From positions 1 through 14,097 of the forward strand of contig JASHUR010000388.1 in assembly GCA_030039895.1 (NCBI GenBank): 14,097 nucleotides of DNA, written 5' to 3'. Within the stretch, counting starts at the first letter, position 1. Every line of letters starts with the position of its first letter. A program made the translations under genes and the position numbers. Under the pieces are notes generated by a model that saw nothing but the letters and a program-made list of their open reading frames with translations, was not told the origin of the DNA and searched no databases. The DNA is from Acidobacteriaceae bacterium (GTDB taxonomy: Bacteria; Acidobacteriota; Terriglobia; Terriglobales; Acidobacteriaceae). Shown here in pieces: positions 1 through 6,942 of the stretch.

Positions 1-2
1 AT

Positions 3-1124
3 GTTCCAGCATGGCACGTGGGGCCGATGGTGCTGGGGAACATGGAGCTCGGCCTGAACACATCGAACCTGGCGGGCATTCTGATCATTCTGCTGTTGGC
101 GGCGGTGAATGTCTTTGGCCTGAGATCGGGCTCGATTGTCCAGAATATTTTTACGACGGCGAAGGTGGCGTCGCTGATCGGGCTGGTGGTGCTGGGCGTG
201 CTGGCATTCAAGCATCACGCGGGCGTTGCGGCGAACTTTGGCGCGAACTTCTGGAAGGGCGCGGGATTGCATACGCTGCATGCTGTTCAGGTAGGTGTGG
301 GCGGGCCGATTGCGATGGTAGGCGTGTTCACCATTGTGGCGGTGGTGCAGACCGGATCGCTGTTCTCAGCCGATGCGTGGAATAACGTGACGTTCACGGC
401 GGGCGAGGTGCGGAATCCAAGGCGCAATTTGCCGCTGTCGCTGGCGATGGGCACGGGGATGGTGCTGGGGCTGTACATCCTGTGCAACTTTGTCTACCTG
501 ATGGTGCTGCCGATGCACGGCGATCCGCATGGCGCTACGGCGATTGCGCGCGGGATCCAGTTTGCGAGCGAGGACCGCGTGGCGACGGCGGTGCTGCAGG
601 CGATCTTCTCGACGCGCGGCGCCGAGCTGATGGCGGCGGCGATTTTGATTTCGACCTTCGGTTGCGCGAACGGAATGACGCTGGCCGGGGCGCGCGTGTA
701 CTACGCGATGAGCAAGGACGGCCTGTTCTTCAAGTCGGCGGGGAAGCTGCATTCGAAGTACAACACGCCGGTGGCGTCACTGATTGTGCAGGCAGTGTGG
801 ACGTGCGTGCTGTGCGTATCGGGGTCGTATGGGCAACTGCTGGATTACACGATGTTTGCCGCTCTGGTCTTCTACATCCTGACGATTGGCGGGCTTTTTG
901 TGCTGCGGGTGAAAGAACCGGATGCACAACGTCCCTATAAAGCGATAGGATATCCGGTACTGCCAGCCGTCTATATTCTGATGGCGGCGTGGATCTGTAT
1001 CGTTCTTTTGCGTTACAAGCCGCAGTACACCTGGCCCGGGTTGTTCCTGGTGTTGCTTGGCGTACCCGTTTACGCGCTGTGGCGGCGGCAGAACAGAGTG
1101 ACTGCGGAGCAGGAGATTTTGTGA
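3..1124 (+). CDS. APC-superfamily amino acid permease (5'-partial)
   Basis: Probable inner-membrane amino-acid/proton symporter or exchanger of the APC superfamily. The reading frame is already open at the window edge and its first residues sit inside a permease, so the start and the first helices lie upstream; the in-frame GTG at 18 is not a convincing start. About nine hydrophobic segments are visible. Between them lie the family-typical stretch DAWNNVTFTAGEVRNP (around base 370-420), which precedes a helix as in LAT/YfnA-like carriers, and YYAMSKDGLFFK (around base 700-730). This second stretch has a clear counterpart (LYTMAHDGLFWKWAGKIHP) in the next gene, so the two are paralogues. The gene ends in TGA and the next permease starts 51 bases later on the same strand, suggesting cotranscription. 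The substrate cannot be read from the sequence. Confidence 0.9.
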   Translation, partial: VPAWHVGPMVLGNMELGLNTSNLAGILIILLLAAVNVFGLRSGSIVQNIFTTAKVASLIGLVVLGVLAFKHHAGVAANFGANFWKGAGLHTLHAVQVGVGGPIAMVGVFTIVAVVQTGSLFSADAWNNVTFTAGEVRNPRRNLPLSLAMGTGMVLGLYILCNFVYLMVLPMHGDPHGATAIARGIQFASEDRVATAVLQAIFSTRGAELMAAAILISTFGCANGMTLAGARVYYAMSKDGLFFKSAGKLHSKYNTPVASLIVQAVWTCVLCVSGSYGQLLDYTMFAALVFYILTIGGLFVLRVKEPDAQRPYKAIGYPVLPAVYILMAAWICIVLLRYKPQYTWPGLFLVLLGVPVYALWRRQNRVTAEQEIL

Positions 1125-1175
1125 CGGGCGCGCCTTAAGCATGGGCGTGAACGCAATCGAAACGGAGAGTAAGAG

Positions 1176-2666
1176 ATGGCAAAGCTTTTTGCAACAAAGC
1201 CGCTGAGCACGATCATGGCGGAGGCGACTGCTGAGCACGAGCATTCGCTGAAGCGCTGCTTAGGCCCGGTGAACCTGACCACCATTGGGATTGGCGGAAT
1301 TATCGGCGCTGGGATTTTTGTGCTGACGGGTACGGCGGCGGCGCAGTTTGCCGGACCGGCGATTGTGCTGTCGTTCATTGTGGCAGGCATCGGATGCGTG
1401 TTTGCGGGGTTGTGCTATGCGGAGTTCGCGTCGATGATTCCCATTGCAGGCAGCGCGTACACCTATGGCTACGCAACCATGGGCGAGCTGGTGGCGTGGA
1501 TTATCGGCTGGGCGCTGGTGCTTGAGTATGCGTTTGGCGCTGCGACGGTGGCGGTAGGGTGGAGCGGATATGTTAGCAGCCTGCTTGGCTATTTTGGGAT
1601 CAAGATGCCGTTCAATGCCACGCCGGCAGTTGCGTTTCATCTGTTTGGCCACACGCTGAGCGCTCACGTGGACATTTTTGCGCTGACGGCGATTATTGTG
1701 ATCACGACGGTGCTAGTGGTTGGGGTGCACGAGTCGGCAAATTTCAATAGCACCGCTGTGATGATCAAGGTTTCGGTGGTGCTGATGTTCATCGGCATTG
1801 CGATGGCGTATGCGTTCGGGCACTGGAACCACATGGTGGTGAACTGGCACCCATTCATTCCGAAGAACAACGGACACTTCGGACACTTCGGACTTTCGGG
1901 CATTATGCGCGGCGCGGGCGTGGTGTTCTTTGCCTACATCGGGTTTGATGCGGTATCGACGGCGGCGCAGGAGGCGCGGAACCCGCAGAAGGACATGCCG
2001 ATCGGGATTCTGGGGTCGCTGATCATCTGCACGGTGCTGTACATCATCGTGTCCGGACTGCTGACGGGCCTGAAGCCGTACACGACACTGAATGTTCCGG
2101 CTCCGGTGGCGGATGGCGCGGCGGCAATTGGCGAAGGATGGGCGATTGTGCTGATCGACCTGGGCGCGATTGCGGGGCTGGCGTCGGTGATGCTGGTGAT
2201 GCTGCTGGGACAGTCGCGCGTGCTGTACACGATGGCGCATGACGGCCTGTTCTGGAAGTGGGCGGGAAAGATTCATCCGCGCTTCCGCACGCCATACATC
2301 ACGTCGATTGTGGTGGGTTCGTTTGCGGCGTTTCTGGCGGCGTTTTTCTCGATCTCGTTCCTGGGCGAGCTGGTGAGCCTGGGCACGCTGCTGGCATTCA
2401 CGATTGTGTGCCTGGGTGTGTGGGTGATGCGGAGGCGGCAGCCGGGTGTGAAGCGCCCGTTTCGGACGCCTCTGGTGCCGCTGGTGCCGATTGGCGGGAT
2501 GATTGTGTCGGTGGCGCTGATGGTGTCACTGGATGCTCCGGCGTGGATCGGCTTTGGGACGTGGCTGATTGCGGGGCTGATTATCTACTTTACGTACAGC
2601 CGCAAGCACAGCACGGTGCAGCGGGAGCTGGCGGCGAAGGCGGAGCGCGCGGCGGCAGGAGATTAG
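1176..2666 (+). CDS. APC-family cationic/general amino acid permease (YfnA/CAT-like)
   Basis: Complete 496-aa amino-acid permease, a usual length for the CAT/YfnA group, with about 12 predicted membrane helices. Residues 38-52 (GIGGIIGAGIFVLTG) form the unwound first helix that binds the substrate backbone in APC carriers. Residues 81-104 hold the conserved YAEFASMIPIAGSAYTYGYA stretch. FFAYIGFDAVSTAAQEARNP begins near residue 250 and is the sixth-helix signature of this branch. The ATG is supported by GGAG at 1164-1167, eight bases upstream. The C-terminal tail after the last helix is short and charged. The gene follows a paralogous permease and is followed by a strong hairpin, so the pair probably forms a transport operon. 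Family assignment is firm; substrate (cationic or small neutral amino acids) is inference. Confidence 0.95.
   Translation: MAKLFATKPLSTIMAEATAEHEHSLKRCLGPVNLTTIGIGGIIGAGIFVLTGTAAAQFAGPAIVLSFIVAGIGCVFAGLCYAEFASMIPIAGSAYTYGYATMGELVAWIIGWALVLEYAFGAATVAVGWSGYVSSLLGYFGIKMPFNATPAVAFHLFGHTLSAHVDIFALTAIIVITTVLVVGVHESANFNSTAVMIKVSVVLMFIGIAMAYAFGHWNHMVVNWHPFIPKNNGHFGHFGLSGIMRGAGVVFFAYIGFDAVSTAAQEARNPQKDMPIGILGSLIICTVLYIIVSGLLTGLKPYTTLNVPAPVADGAAAIGEGWAIVLIDLGAIAGLASVMLVMLLGQSRVLYTMAHDGLFWKWAGKIHPRFRTPYITSIVVGSFAAFLAAFFSISFLGELVSLGTLLAFTIVCLGVWVMRRRQPGVKRPFRTPLVPLVPIGGMIVSVALMVSLDAPAWIGFGTWLIAGLIIYFTYSRKHSTVQRELAAKAERAAAGD
1872..1898 (+). repeat. Short in-frame 9-bp tandem repeat inside the permease
   Basis: GGACACTTC occurs twice in direct succession (1872-1880, 1881-1889), followed by a degenerate third copy, GGACTTTCG. 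The unit is a multiple of three and gives the repeated tripeptide HFG in a loop before the sixth helix region. It looks like a small slippage-type expansion in a hydrophilic loop that leaves the frame intact. Confidence 0.6.
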
Positions 2667-2683
2667 CGGGCGTGTTGTCTAAG

Positions 2684-2717
2684 ACGATGGCCCTCCTGCG
2701 GGAGGGCCGTTGTGTTT
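2684..2717. terminator. Rho-independent-like hairpin between convergent genes
   Basis: A perfect 8-bp GC-rich stem, GGCCCTCC (2689-2696) and GGAGGGCC (2701-2708), closes a TGCG tetraloop. On the plus strand it extends outward by five further A-U, C-G and G-U pairs. It is followed on the plus strand by GTTGTGTTTT, an imperfect U tract. It lies 18 bases after the permease stop and just before the stop of the opposing haemoglobin gene, so it probably terminates the permease operon and may also stop transcription from the other side. The minus-strand T tract is weaker. Confidence 0.8.
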
Positions 2718-2723
2718 TGGGAT

Positions 2724-3110
2724 TCAGGATGTGCGCTGGGCTTCGCGAGCGCGAGTAGAGACTTCAATGAGGCGTTCGCCCATGGACGAGGCTTTGGTGA
2801 CGAGAGCGGCGGAGATTTCCGCGCCGAAGACTTCGGTGGTGGTCTGGCGCCAGAGCTCGATCCAGCGGCTGAAGTGCTGGTGATCCATTTGCGGGATAGC
2901 GAGGTGCGCCATCATGGGATTGCCCTTGTAGCGTCCGGAGGCGAGCAGGACCGAGGTCCAGAAGTTGGTGAGCGTGGCGAGGTGCTCGGGCCAGTGGTCT
3001 CCGATGGCGTTGTTGAAGACAGGGCCAAGCAAGGCGTCTTCGCGTACACGGGCGTAGAAGCAGTCTACGAGGGCAGCGACGGCGGGCTCGCTGAGGGTAG
3101 TATCCGACAT
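2724..3110 (-). CDS. Group III truncated haemoglobin
   Basis: A 128-aa haem protein of the 2-on-2 truncated globin superfamily, group III. It probably binds O2 or NO and protects respiration or detoxifies reactive nitrogen in the cytoplasm. The stretch FYARVREDALLGPVFNNAIG (residues 18-37) closely matches what I recall of Campylobacter Ctb. The haem-pocket residues are visible: Tyr19 (B10), Phe32 (CD1), His43 (E7), proximal His69 (F8, in AHLAIP) and Trp83 (G8, in FSRWIELW). Length is normal for the group. The open frame continues upstream to 3320, but that extension runs antisense through the glycosyltransferase gene and has no globin character, so the ATG at 3108-3110 is chosen. The gene is divergent from the glycosyltransferase across 67 bp. 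A TATTAT on its own strand (plus-strand 3165-3170) could be its -10 element. Confidence 0.93.
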   Translation of the reverse strand: MSDTTLSEPAVAALVDCFYARVREDALLGPVFNNAIGDHWPEHLATLTNFWTSVLLASGRYKGNPMMAHLAIPQMDHQHFSRWIELWRQTTTEVFGAEISAALVTKASSMGERLIEVSTRAREAQRTS

Positions 3111-3163
3111 GATTCTTGGATGTAAGACGGGTGAAAATCGGCTCAGAGAATGTTGGGGGCCGC

Positions 3164-3169
3164 TATAAT
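3164..3169 (+). promoter_or_regulatory. Consensus -10 box (TATAAT), possible leaderless promoter
   Basis: A perfect TATAAT lies in an otherwise GC-rich divergent gap and ends eight bases before the ATG of the downstream glycosyltransferase. Transcription would be expected to begin about seven bases after the box, at or within a few bases of that ATG. No Shine-Dalgarno sequence at normal spacing precedes the ATG (only AAAGG three bases away). No good -35 element is visible 15-18 bp upstream. The opposite strand reads TATTAT over the same bases, so the haemoglobin promoter may overlap. Confidence 0.5.
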
Positions 3170-3177
3170 AAAGGCTT

Positions 3178-4161
3178 ATGCCGAAGTATTCAATTGTTGT
3201 CCCTTTCCATAACGAAGAAGAGAACGTAACCGTGATGTATGACCGCCTGAAGGCGGTGATGGAGCAGGTTGGCGAGAGCTTCGAATTGGTGCTGGTGGAC
3301 GACGGATCAAACGACCGCACCTACAAGCTGCTGGAAGAGATTGCGGCAGTGGACAGCCGCGTACTGGTGGTAAAGCTGCGGCGCAACTTCGGACAGACGT
3401 CGGCGCTGGCGGCAGGGTTTGACCACGCGCAGGGCGACTACATTCTGGCGATGGACGGCGACCTGCAGCATGACCCGGCAGAGATTCCAAACTTCCTGGA
3501 AAAACTGGAAGAGGGTTACGACGTGGTGAGCGGATGGCGGAAGGAACGCATCGACAACTTTGTGATGCGGCGGATTCCTTCTCGCTGCGCGAACTGGCTG
3601 ATGGCGAAGCTGTCGGGCGTGGACATTCACGATTTCGGTACGACGTTCAAGGCGTACCGGCGCGAGGTGATCCACAACATTCCGCTGTACGGCGAGATGC
3701 ACCGGTTCATTCCGGCGCTGGCGGCGTGGTACGGGGCGAGCATCTGCGAGATTCCCATCAAGAATGTAAACCGCGTGCGCGGGAAGTCGCACTACGGGAT
3801 CGGGCGGACATTCCGCGTGTTCTTTGACTTGCTGACGATCCGGTTTCTGCTGAAGTACATGACACGACCGCTGCACTTCTTTGGACTGTTCGGCGTGCTG
3901 GGTATTTTAGGCGGTGGATTCATCTCGGTGTTTCTGGCGGCGCTGAAGATTCTTACACACCAGCATGTGATGGACCAGCACGGGCCGCTGTTTGTGATTG
4001 CCGGCGTGCTGATCCTGGGAGGGATTCAGCTGCTGGCGATTGGGCTGCTGGGCGAATTGCAGGTGCGGCACTATCACACATCGCAACAGCGTGCTCCGTA
4101 CACGATTGACCGGTTGGTGCGGCTGCGGGCCTCGGGTGAGGCGAGCCTGCTGCAGGATTGA
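3178..4161 (+). CDS. Family 2 glycosyltransferase, DPM1/GtrB/ArnC-like polyprenyl-phosphate sugar transferase
   Basis: A 327-aa membrane-anchored GT2 enzyme, expected to transfer a sugar from a nucleotide donor to a polyprenyl phosphate on the cytoplasmic face for use in cell-surface glycans. The GT-A domain occupies about residues 1-225: IVVPFHNEEENV at the N-terminus, VDDGS at 40-44, DGDLQHDP at 93-100 (DXD-type metal and donor site), and RVRGKSHYGIGR at 199-210, typical of this subfamily. Two hydrophobic helices follow (about 232-257 and 270-294), as in GtrB-type enzymes, then a basic tail. The ATG places the IVVPFHNEE strand four residues from the N-terminus, as is usual. The gene stands alone between a divergent globin and a 73-bp gap. 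Sugar and acceptor are unknown. Confidence 0.92.
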   Translation: MPKYSIVVPFHNEEENVTVMYDRLKAVMEQVGESFELVLVDDGSNDRTYKLLEEIAAVDSRVLVVKLRRNFGQTSALAAGFDHAQGDYILAMDGDLQHDPAEIPNFLEKLEEGYDVVSGWRKERIDNFVMRRIPSRCANWLMAKLSGVDIHDFGTTFKAYRREVIHNIPLYGEMHRFIPALAAWYGASICEIPIKNVNRVRGKSHYGIGRTFRVFFDLLTIRFLLKYMTRPLHFFGLFGVLGILGGGFISVFLAALKILTHQHVMDQHGPLFVIAGVLILGGIQLLAIGLLGELQVRHYHTSQQRAPYTIDRLVRLRASGEASLLQD

Positions 4162-4205
4162 TTGCCGTACGAACACCTTAAAACGCAGCATCTAAAGATT
4201 CATTG

Positions 4206-4222
4206 AAGACTTTCCAAGTCTT
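4206..4222. promoter_or_regulatory. Perfect 7-bp inverted repeat upstream of the quinone oxidoreductase
   Basis: AAGACTT-TCC-AAGTCTT is a perfect dyad with a 3-bp centre. It ends one base before the ribosome-binding site AAGGA (4224-4228) of the next gene. It could be an operator that represses the operon starting at 4235, or a small RNA hairpin that limits ribosome access. There is no U tract after it, so it is not a normal terminator. Which role applies cannot be decided from sequence. Confidence 0.45.
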
Positions 4223-4234
4223 GAAGGAATTTTT

Positions 4235-5209
4235 ATGAAGGCCATCGTGATACGACAGACCGGCGGGCCGGAGGTGATGGCCGTAACAGAGGTTCCGATG
4301 CCGGAGCCGAAGCCGGGCGAAGTGCTGGTGCGCGTCCGCGGATCGGGTGTGAATTTCATCGACATTTACTTACGCGAGGGCCGTTACAAGGCAGATCTGC
4401 CGTTCATCAATGGGCAGGAAGGCGCAGGTGTGGTGGCCGAGGTGGGTCGTGGCGTGACCGAGTTCAAGCCCGGCGACCCGGTGGCGTGGTCCAGTGTGCT
4501 GGGTAGCTATGCAGAATATGCGGTGGTTCCGGCCGAGGCGCTGGTGAAGGTTCCTAAGGATCTGGACCTGCGCGTGGCGGCAGCCGTGATGCTGCAAGGG
4601 ATGACGGCGCATTATCTGGCGCACTCAACGTACAAGCTGAATGTAGGCGACACGGCGCTGGTGCATGCGGCGGCGGGTGGAGTGGGTCTGCTGTTGACGC
4701 AGATGGCGGCGCAGGCCGGAACGCGGGTGATCGCGACGGTGTCCACGGCAGAGAAAGAAAAGCTGGCGCGCGAAGCAGGAGCGACGCATGTGATTCGCTA
4801 CACGGAAGAGGATTTTGAAGCGGAGACGCGGCGGTTGACGGGCGGGCAGGGCGTGGATGTAGTGTATGACTCGGTGGGAAAGACGACGTTCGAGAAGTCG
4901 CTGCGTTGTTTGCGGCGGCGCGGCACGCTGGTGCTGTACGGGGGGTCGAGCGGAGCGGTGCCTCCATTTGATTTGGTCGAACTGTCGAAGCTGGGTTCGC
5001 TGTTTGTGACGCGTCCCAGGCTTCACGATTACGTTGCGACGCGCGATGAATTGATGTGGCGGGCGGGCGAGGTACTGGACGCGGTGCAGGGTGGACGGTT
5101 GAAGGTGCGCATGGAGCACAGCTATCCGCTGGCGGAGGCGGCGCAGGCGCATCGCGACCTGGAGGCGCGCAAGACGACTGGGAAATTGCTGCTGGAGATT
5201 GGTGAGTGA
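4235..5209 (+). CDS. qor: NADPH:quinone oxidoreductase, zinc-independent MDR family
   Basis: A 324-aa medium-chain reductase, most like the quinone oxidoreductase (QOR) branch, which uses NADPH to reduce quinones or other electrophilic carbonyls in the cytoplasm. The N-terminal GroES-like domain contains NFIDIYLREGRY (40-51) and NGQEGAGVVAEVG (59-71), both QOR hallmarks. The Rossmann domain starts near residue 138 with HAAAGGVGLLLTQMA (144-158), the nucleotide loop. The catalytic-zinc cysteine/histidine set of alcohol dehydrogenases is absent, in keeping with QOR. The ATG has AAGGA six bases upstream. The C-terminus (ARKTTGKLLLEIGE) is typical. Its stop overlaps a possible GTG of the trehalose synthase, and it heads a six-gene co-directional block. 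The exact substrate is not determined. Confidence 0.92.
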   Translation: MKAIVIRQTGGPEVMAVTEVPMPEPKPGEVLVRVRGSGVNFIDIYLREGRYKADLPFINGQEGAGVVAEVGRGVTEFKPGDPVAWSSVLGSYAEYAVVPAEALVKVPKDLDLRVAAAVMLQGMTAHYLAHSTYKLNVGDTALVHAAAGGVGLLLTQMAAQAGTRVIATVSTAEKEKLAREAGATHVIRYTEEDFEAETRRLTGGQGVDVVYDSVGKTTFEKSLRCLRRRGTLVLYGGSSGAVPPFDLVELSKLGSLFVTRPRLHDYVATRDELMWRAGEVLDAVQGGRLKVRMEHSYPLAEAAQAHRDLEARKTTGKLLLEIGE

Positions 5210-5213
5210 GTCC

Positions 5214-5221
5214 GGAGAAGG
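5214..5221 (+). promoter_or_regulatory. Ribosome-binding site that fixes the trehalose synthase start
   Basis: GGAGAAGG lies just after the quinone oxidoreductase stop. Its GGAG core is six bases from the ATG at 5224. The upstream in-frame GTG at 5206, which overlaps the previous stop as GTGA, has no comparable site, so 5224 is preferred as start. Confidence 0.7.
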
Positions 5222-5223
5222 CG

Positions 5224-6930
5224 ATGACGGCAGCAGAGCGCACCCGCACTAAGCGGGCGGGGAGCGCAGGTGATGCGCTGTGGTACAAGGACGCGATTTT
5301 TTATGAACTGCACGTGAAGGCGTTCGCCGACAGCAACAACGACGGCATCGGGGACTTCCAAGGGCTGATCCAGAAGCTGGACTACATTGTGGACCTGGGC
5401 GCGACGTGCATCTGGCTGCTGCCGTTCTTCCCGTCGCCGCTGCGGGATGACGGATACGACATCTCCGATTACATGAATGTGCACCCGAGCTACGGGACGC
5501 TGGAAGATTTCCGGCAGTTCCTGAATGTGGCGCACGACCGCTGCTTACAGGTGATGATTGAACTGGTCGTGAACCATACGTCGGACCAGCATCCGTGGTT
5601 TCAGGCGGCGCGGCATGCACCGGCGGGGTCTCCAGAGCGTGACTTTTATGTGTGGAGCGATACGGACCAGCGGTACGGGGACGCGCGGATAATTTTTACG
5701 GACACGGAGAAGTCGAACTGGTCGTGGGACCCGGCGGCGCAGGCGTACTACTGGCACAGGTTTTTCTCGCACCAGCCGGATTTGAATTTTGATAATCCGC
5801 AGGTGTTGGAAGAAGTGCTGAAGGTACTGCGCTTCTGGCTGGACATGGGTGTTGATGCGCTCCGGCTGGATGCGGTGCCGTACCTGGTGGAGCGCGACGG
5901 GACGAACTGCGAGAATCTGGCGGAGACACACGCGGCGATCAAGGCGATTCGCCAGGCGATAGACGCAGAGTATGGGAGCCGGATGATTCTGGCGGAGGCA
6001 AACCAGCCGCCGGCGGCAGTGCGGCCTTACTTTGGCAATGCGGACGAGTGCCACATGGCTTTCCACTTTCCGCTGATGCCGCGCATTTACATGGCGCTGA
6101 GCCAAGAGGACAGGCTTCCGATTACGGACATCATGCTGCAGACGCCGGAGATCCCTGAGAGTTGCCAGTGGGGGCTGTTTCTGCGCAATCACGACGAACT
6201 GACGCTGGAGATGGTGACGGGCGATGAGCGCGACTACATGTATCTGGCGTACAGCGCGGACCCACGGATGCGGATCAATGTGGGGATACGGCGAAGGCTG
6301 GCTCCGCTGCTGGACAACAACCGGGGCCGGATTGAGCTGTTGAACAGCCTGCTGTTTTCGTTTCCGGGGACGCCGATTCTCTACTACGGCGACGAGATCG
6401 GGATGGGCGACAACATATACCTGGGCGATAGAAACGGTGTGCGGACGCCGATGCAGTGGTCGGGGGACAGGAACGCGGGGTTCTCGCGCGCGAACCCGGC
6501 GCGGCTGTACAGTCCCGTGATTATGGACGCGATTTACGGTTATGAGGCGATCAATGTAGAGGCGCAGGAGGCAGACCCGTCGTCGCTGCTGAACTGGATG
6601 CGAAACATGATTGCGCTGCGCAAGCTGTTCAAGGTGTTCGGTCGCGGGACGCTGCGGTTTCTGGATCCGTCGAATAGGAAGATTCTGGCGTATCTGCGCG
6701 AGCTTGACGGTGAGCAGGTGCTGTGTGTGGCGAACCTGTCGCGGGTGTGGCAGCCGGTGCAACTTGACCTGACGGGGTTTGAGGGGATGATTCCGGTGGA
6801 GATGCTGGGGTATGTGGAGTTCCCGGCGGTGGGGAAGGAGTACTATCCGCTGACGCTGGGGCCCTATGGATTTCTATGGCTGGAGTTGCAGACGCCAAGC
6901 GTGAGCGCGGACGATGAGCAAGAGGATTAG
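5224..6930 (+). CDS. treS: Trehalose synthase (maltose alpha-D-glucosyltransferase), GH13
   Basis: Intramolecular transglucosylase that interconverts maltose and trehalose in the cytoplasm. Trehalose is a compatible solute and desiccation protectant. The 568-aa length fits a stand-alone TreS with no fused maltokinase. The (beta/alpha)8 barrel carries LPFFPSPLRDDGYD near residues 66-79 and all three catalytic acids: Asp216 nucleophile in ALRLDAVPYL, Glu258 acid/base in ILAEANQ, and Asp324 in LRNHDELTLEM. TreS-specific stretches such as GDEIGMGDNIYLGDRNGVRT and VRTPMQWSGDRNAGFSRANP separate it from ordinary alpha-amylases. The C-terminal beta domain is complete. If the GTG at 5206 is used, six residues are added. 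The next gene begins 12 bases downstream. No glgE, pep2, treY or treZ lies in the window, so maltose or glycogen feed genes must be elsewhere. Confidence 0.97.
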   Translation: MTAAERTRTKRAGSAGDALWYKDAIFYELHVKAFADSNNDGIGDFQGLIQKLDYIVDLGATCIWLLPFFPSPLRDDGYDISDYMNVHPSYGTLEDFRQFLNVAHDRCLQVMIELVVNHTSDQHPWFQAARHAPAGSPERDFYVWSDTDQRYGDARIIFTDTEKSNWSWDPAAQAYYWHRFFSHQPDLNFDNPQVLEEVLKVLRFWLDMGVDALRLDAVPYLVERDGTNCENLAETHAAIKAIRQAIDAEYGSRMILAEANQPPAAVRPYFGNADECHMAFHFPLMPRIYMALSQEDRLPITDIMLQTPEIPESCQWGLFLRNHDELTLEMVTGDERDYMYLAYSADPRMRINVGIRRRLAPLLDNNRGRIELLNSLLFSFPGTPILYYGDEIGMGDNIYLGDRNGVRTPMQWSGDRNAGFSRANPARLYSPVIMDAIYGYEAINVEAQEADPSSLLNWMRNMIALRKLFKVFGRGTLRFLDPSNRKILAYLRELDGEQVLCVANLSRVWQPVQLDLTGFEGMIPVEMLGYVEFPAVGKEYYPLTLGPYGFLWLELQTPSVSADDEQED

Positions 6931-6942
6931 GACCGAGTCTCG

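Noticed and set aside
3111..3320. N-terminal extension of the truncated haemoglobin frame
   Set aside because: The extra 70 codons run antisense through the start of the glycosyltransferase and look nothing like globin. The ATG at 3110 gives the standard group III length.
5545..6762. 405-codon open frame antisense to treS
   Set aside because: It mirrors a gene with complete TreS motifs. Its translation is rich in His, Arg, Gln and Val, typical of the reverse frame of GC-rich coding DNA, and shows no recognisable domain.
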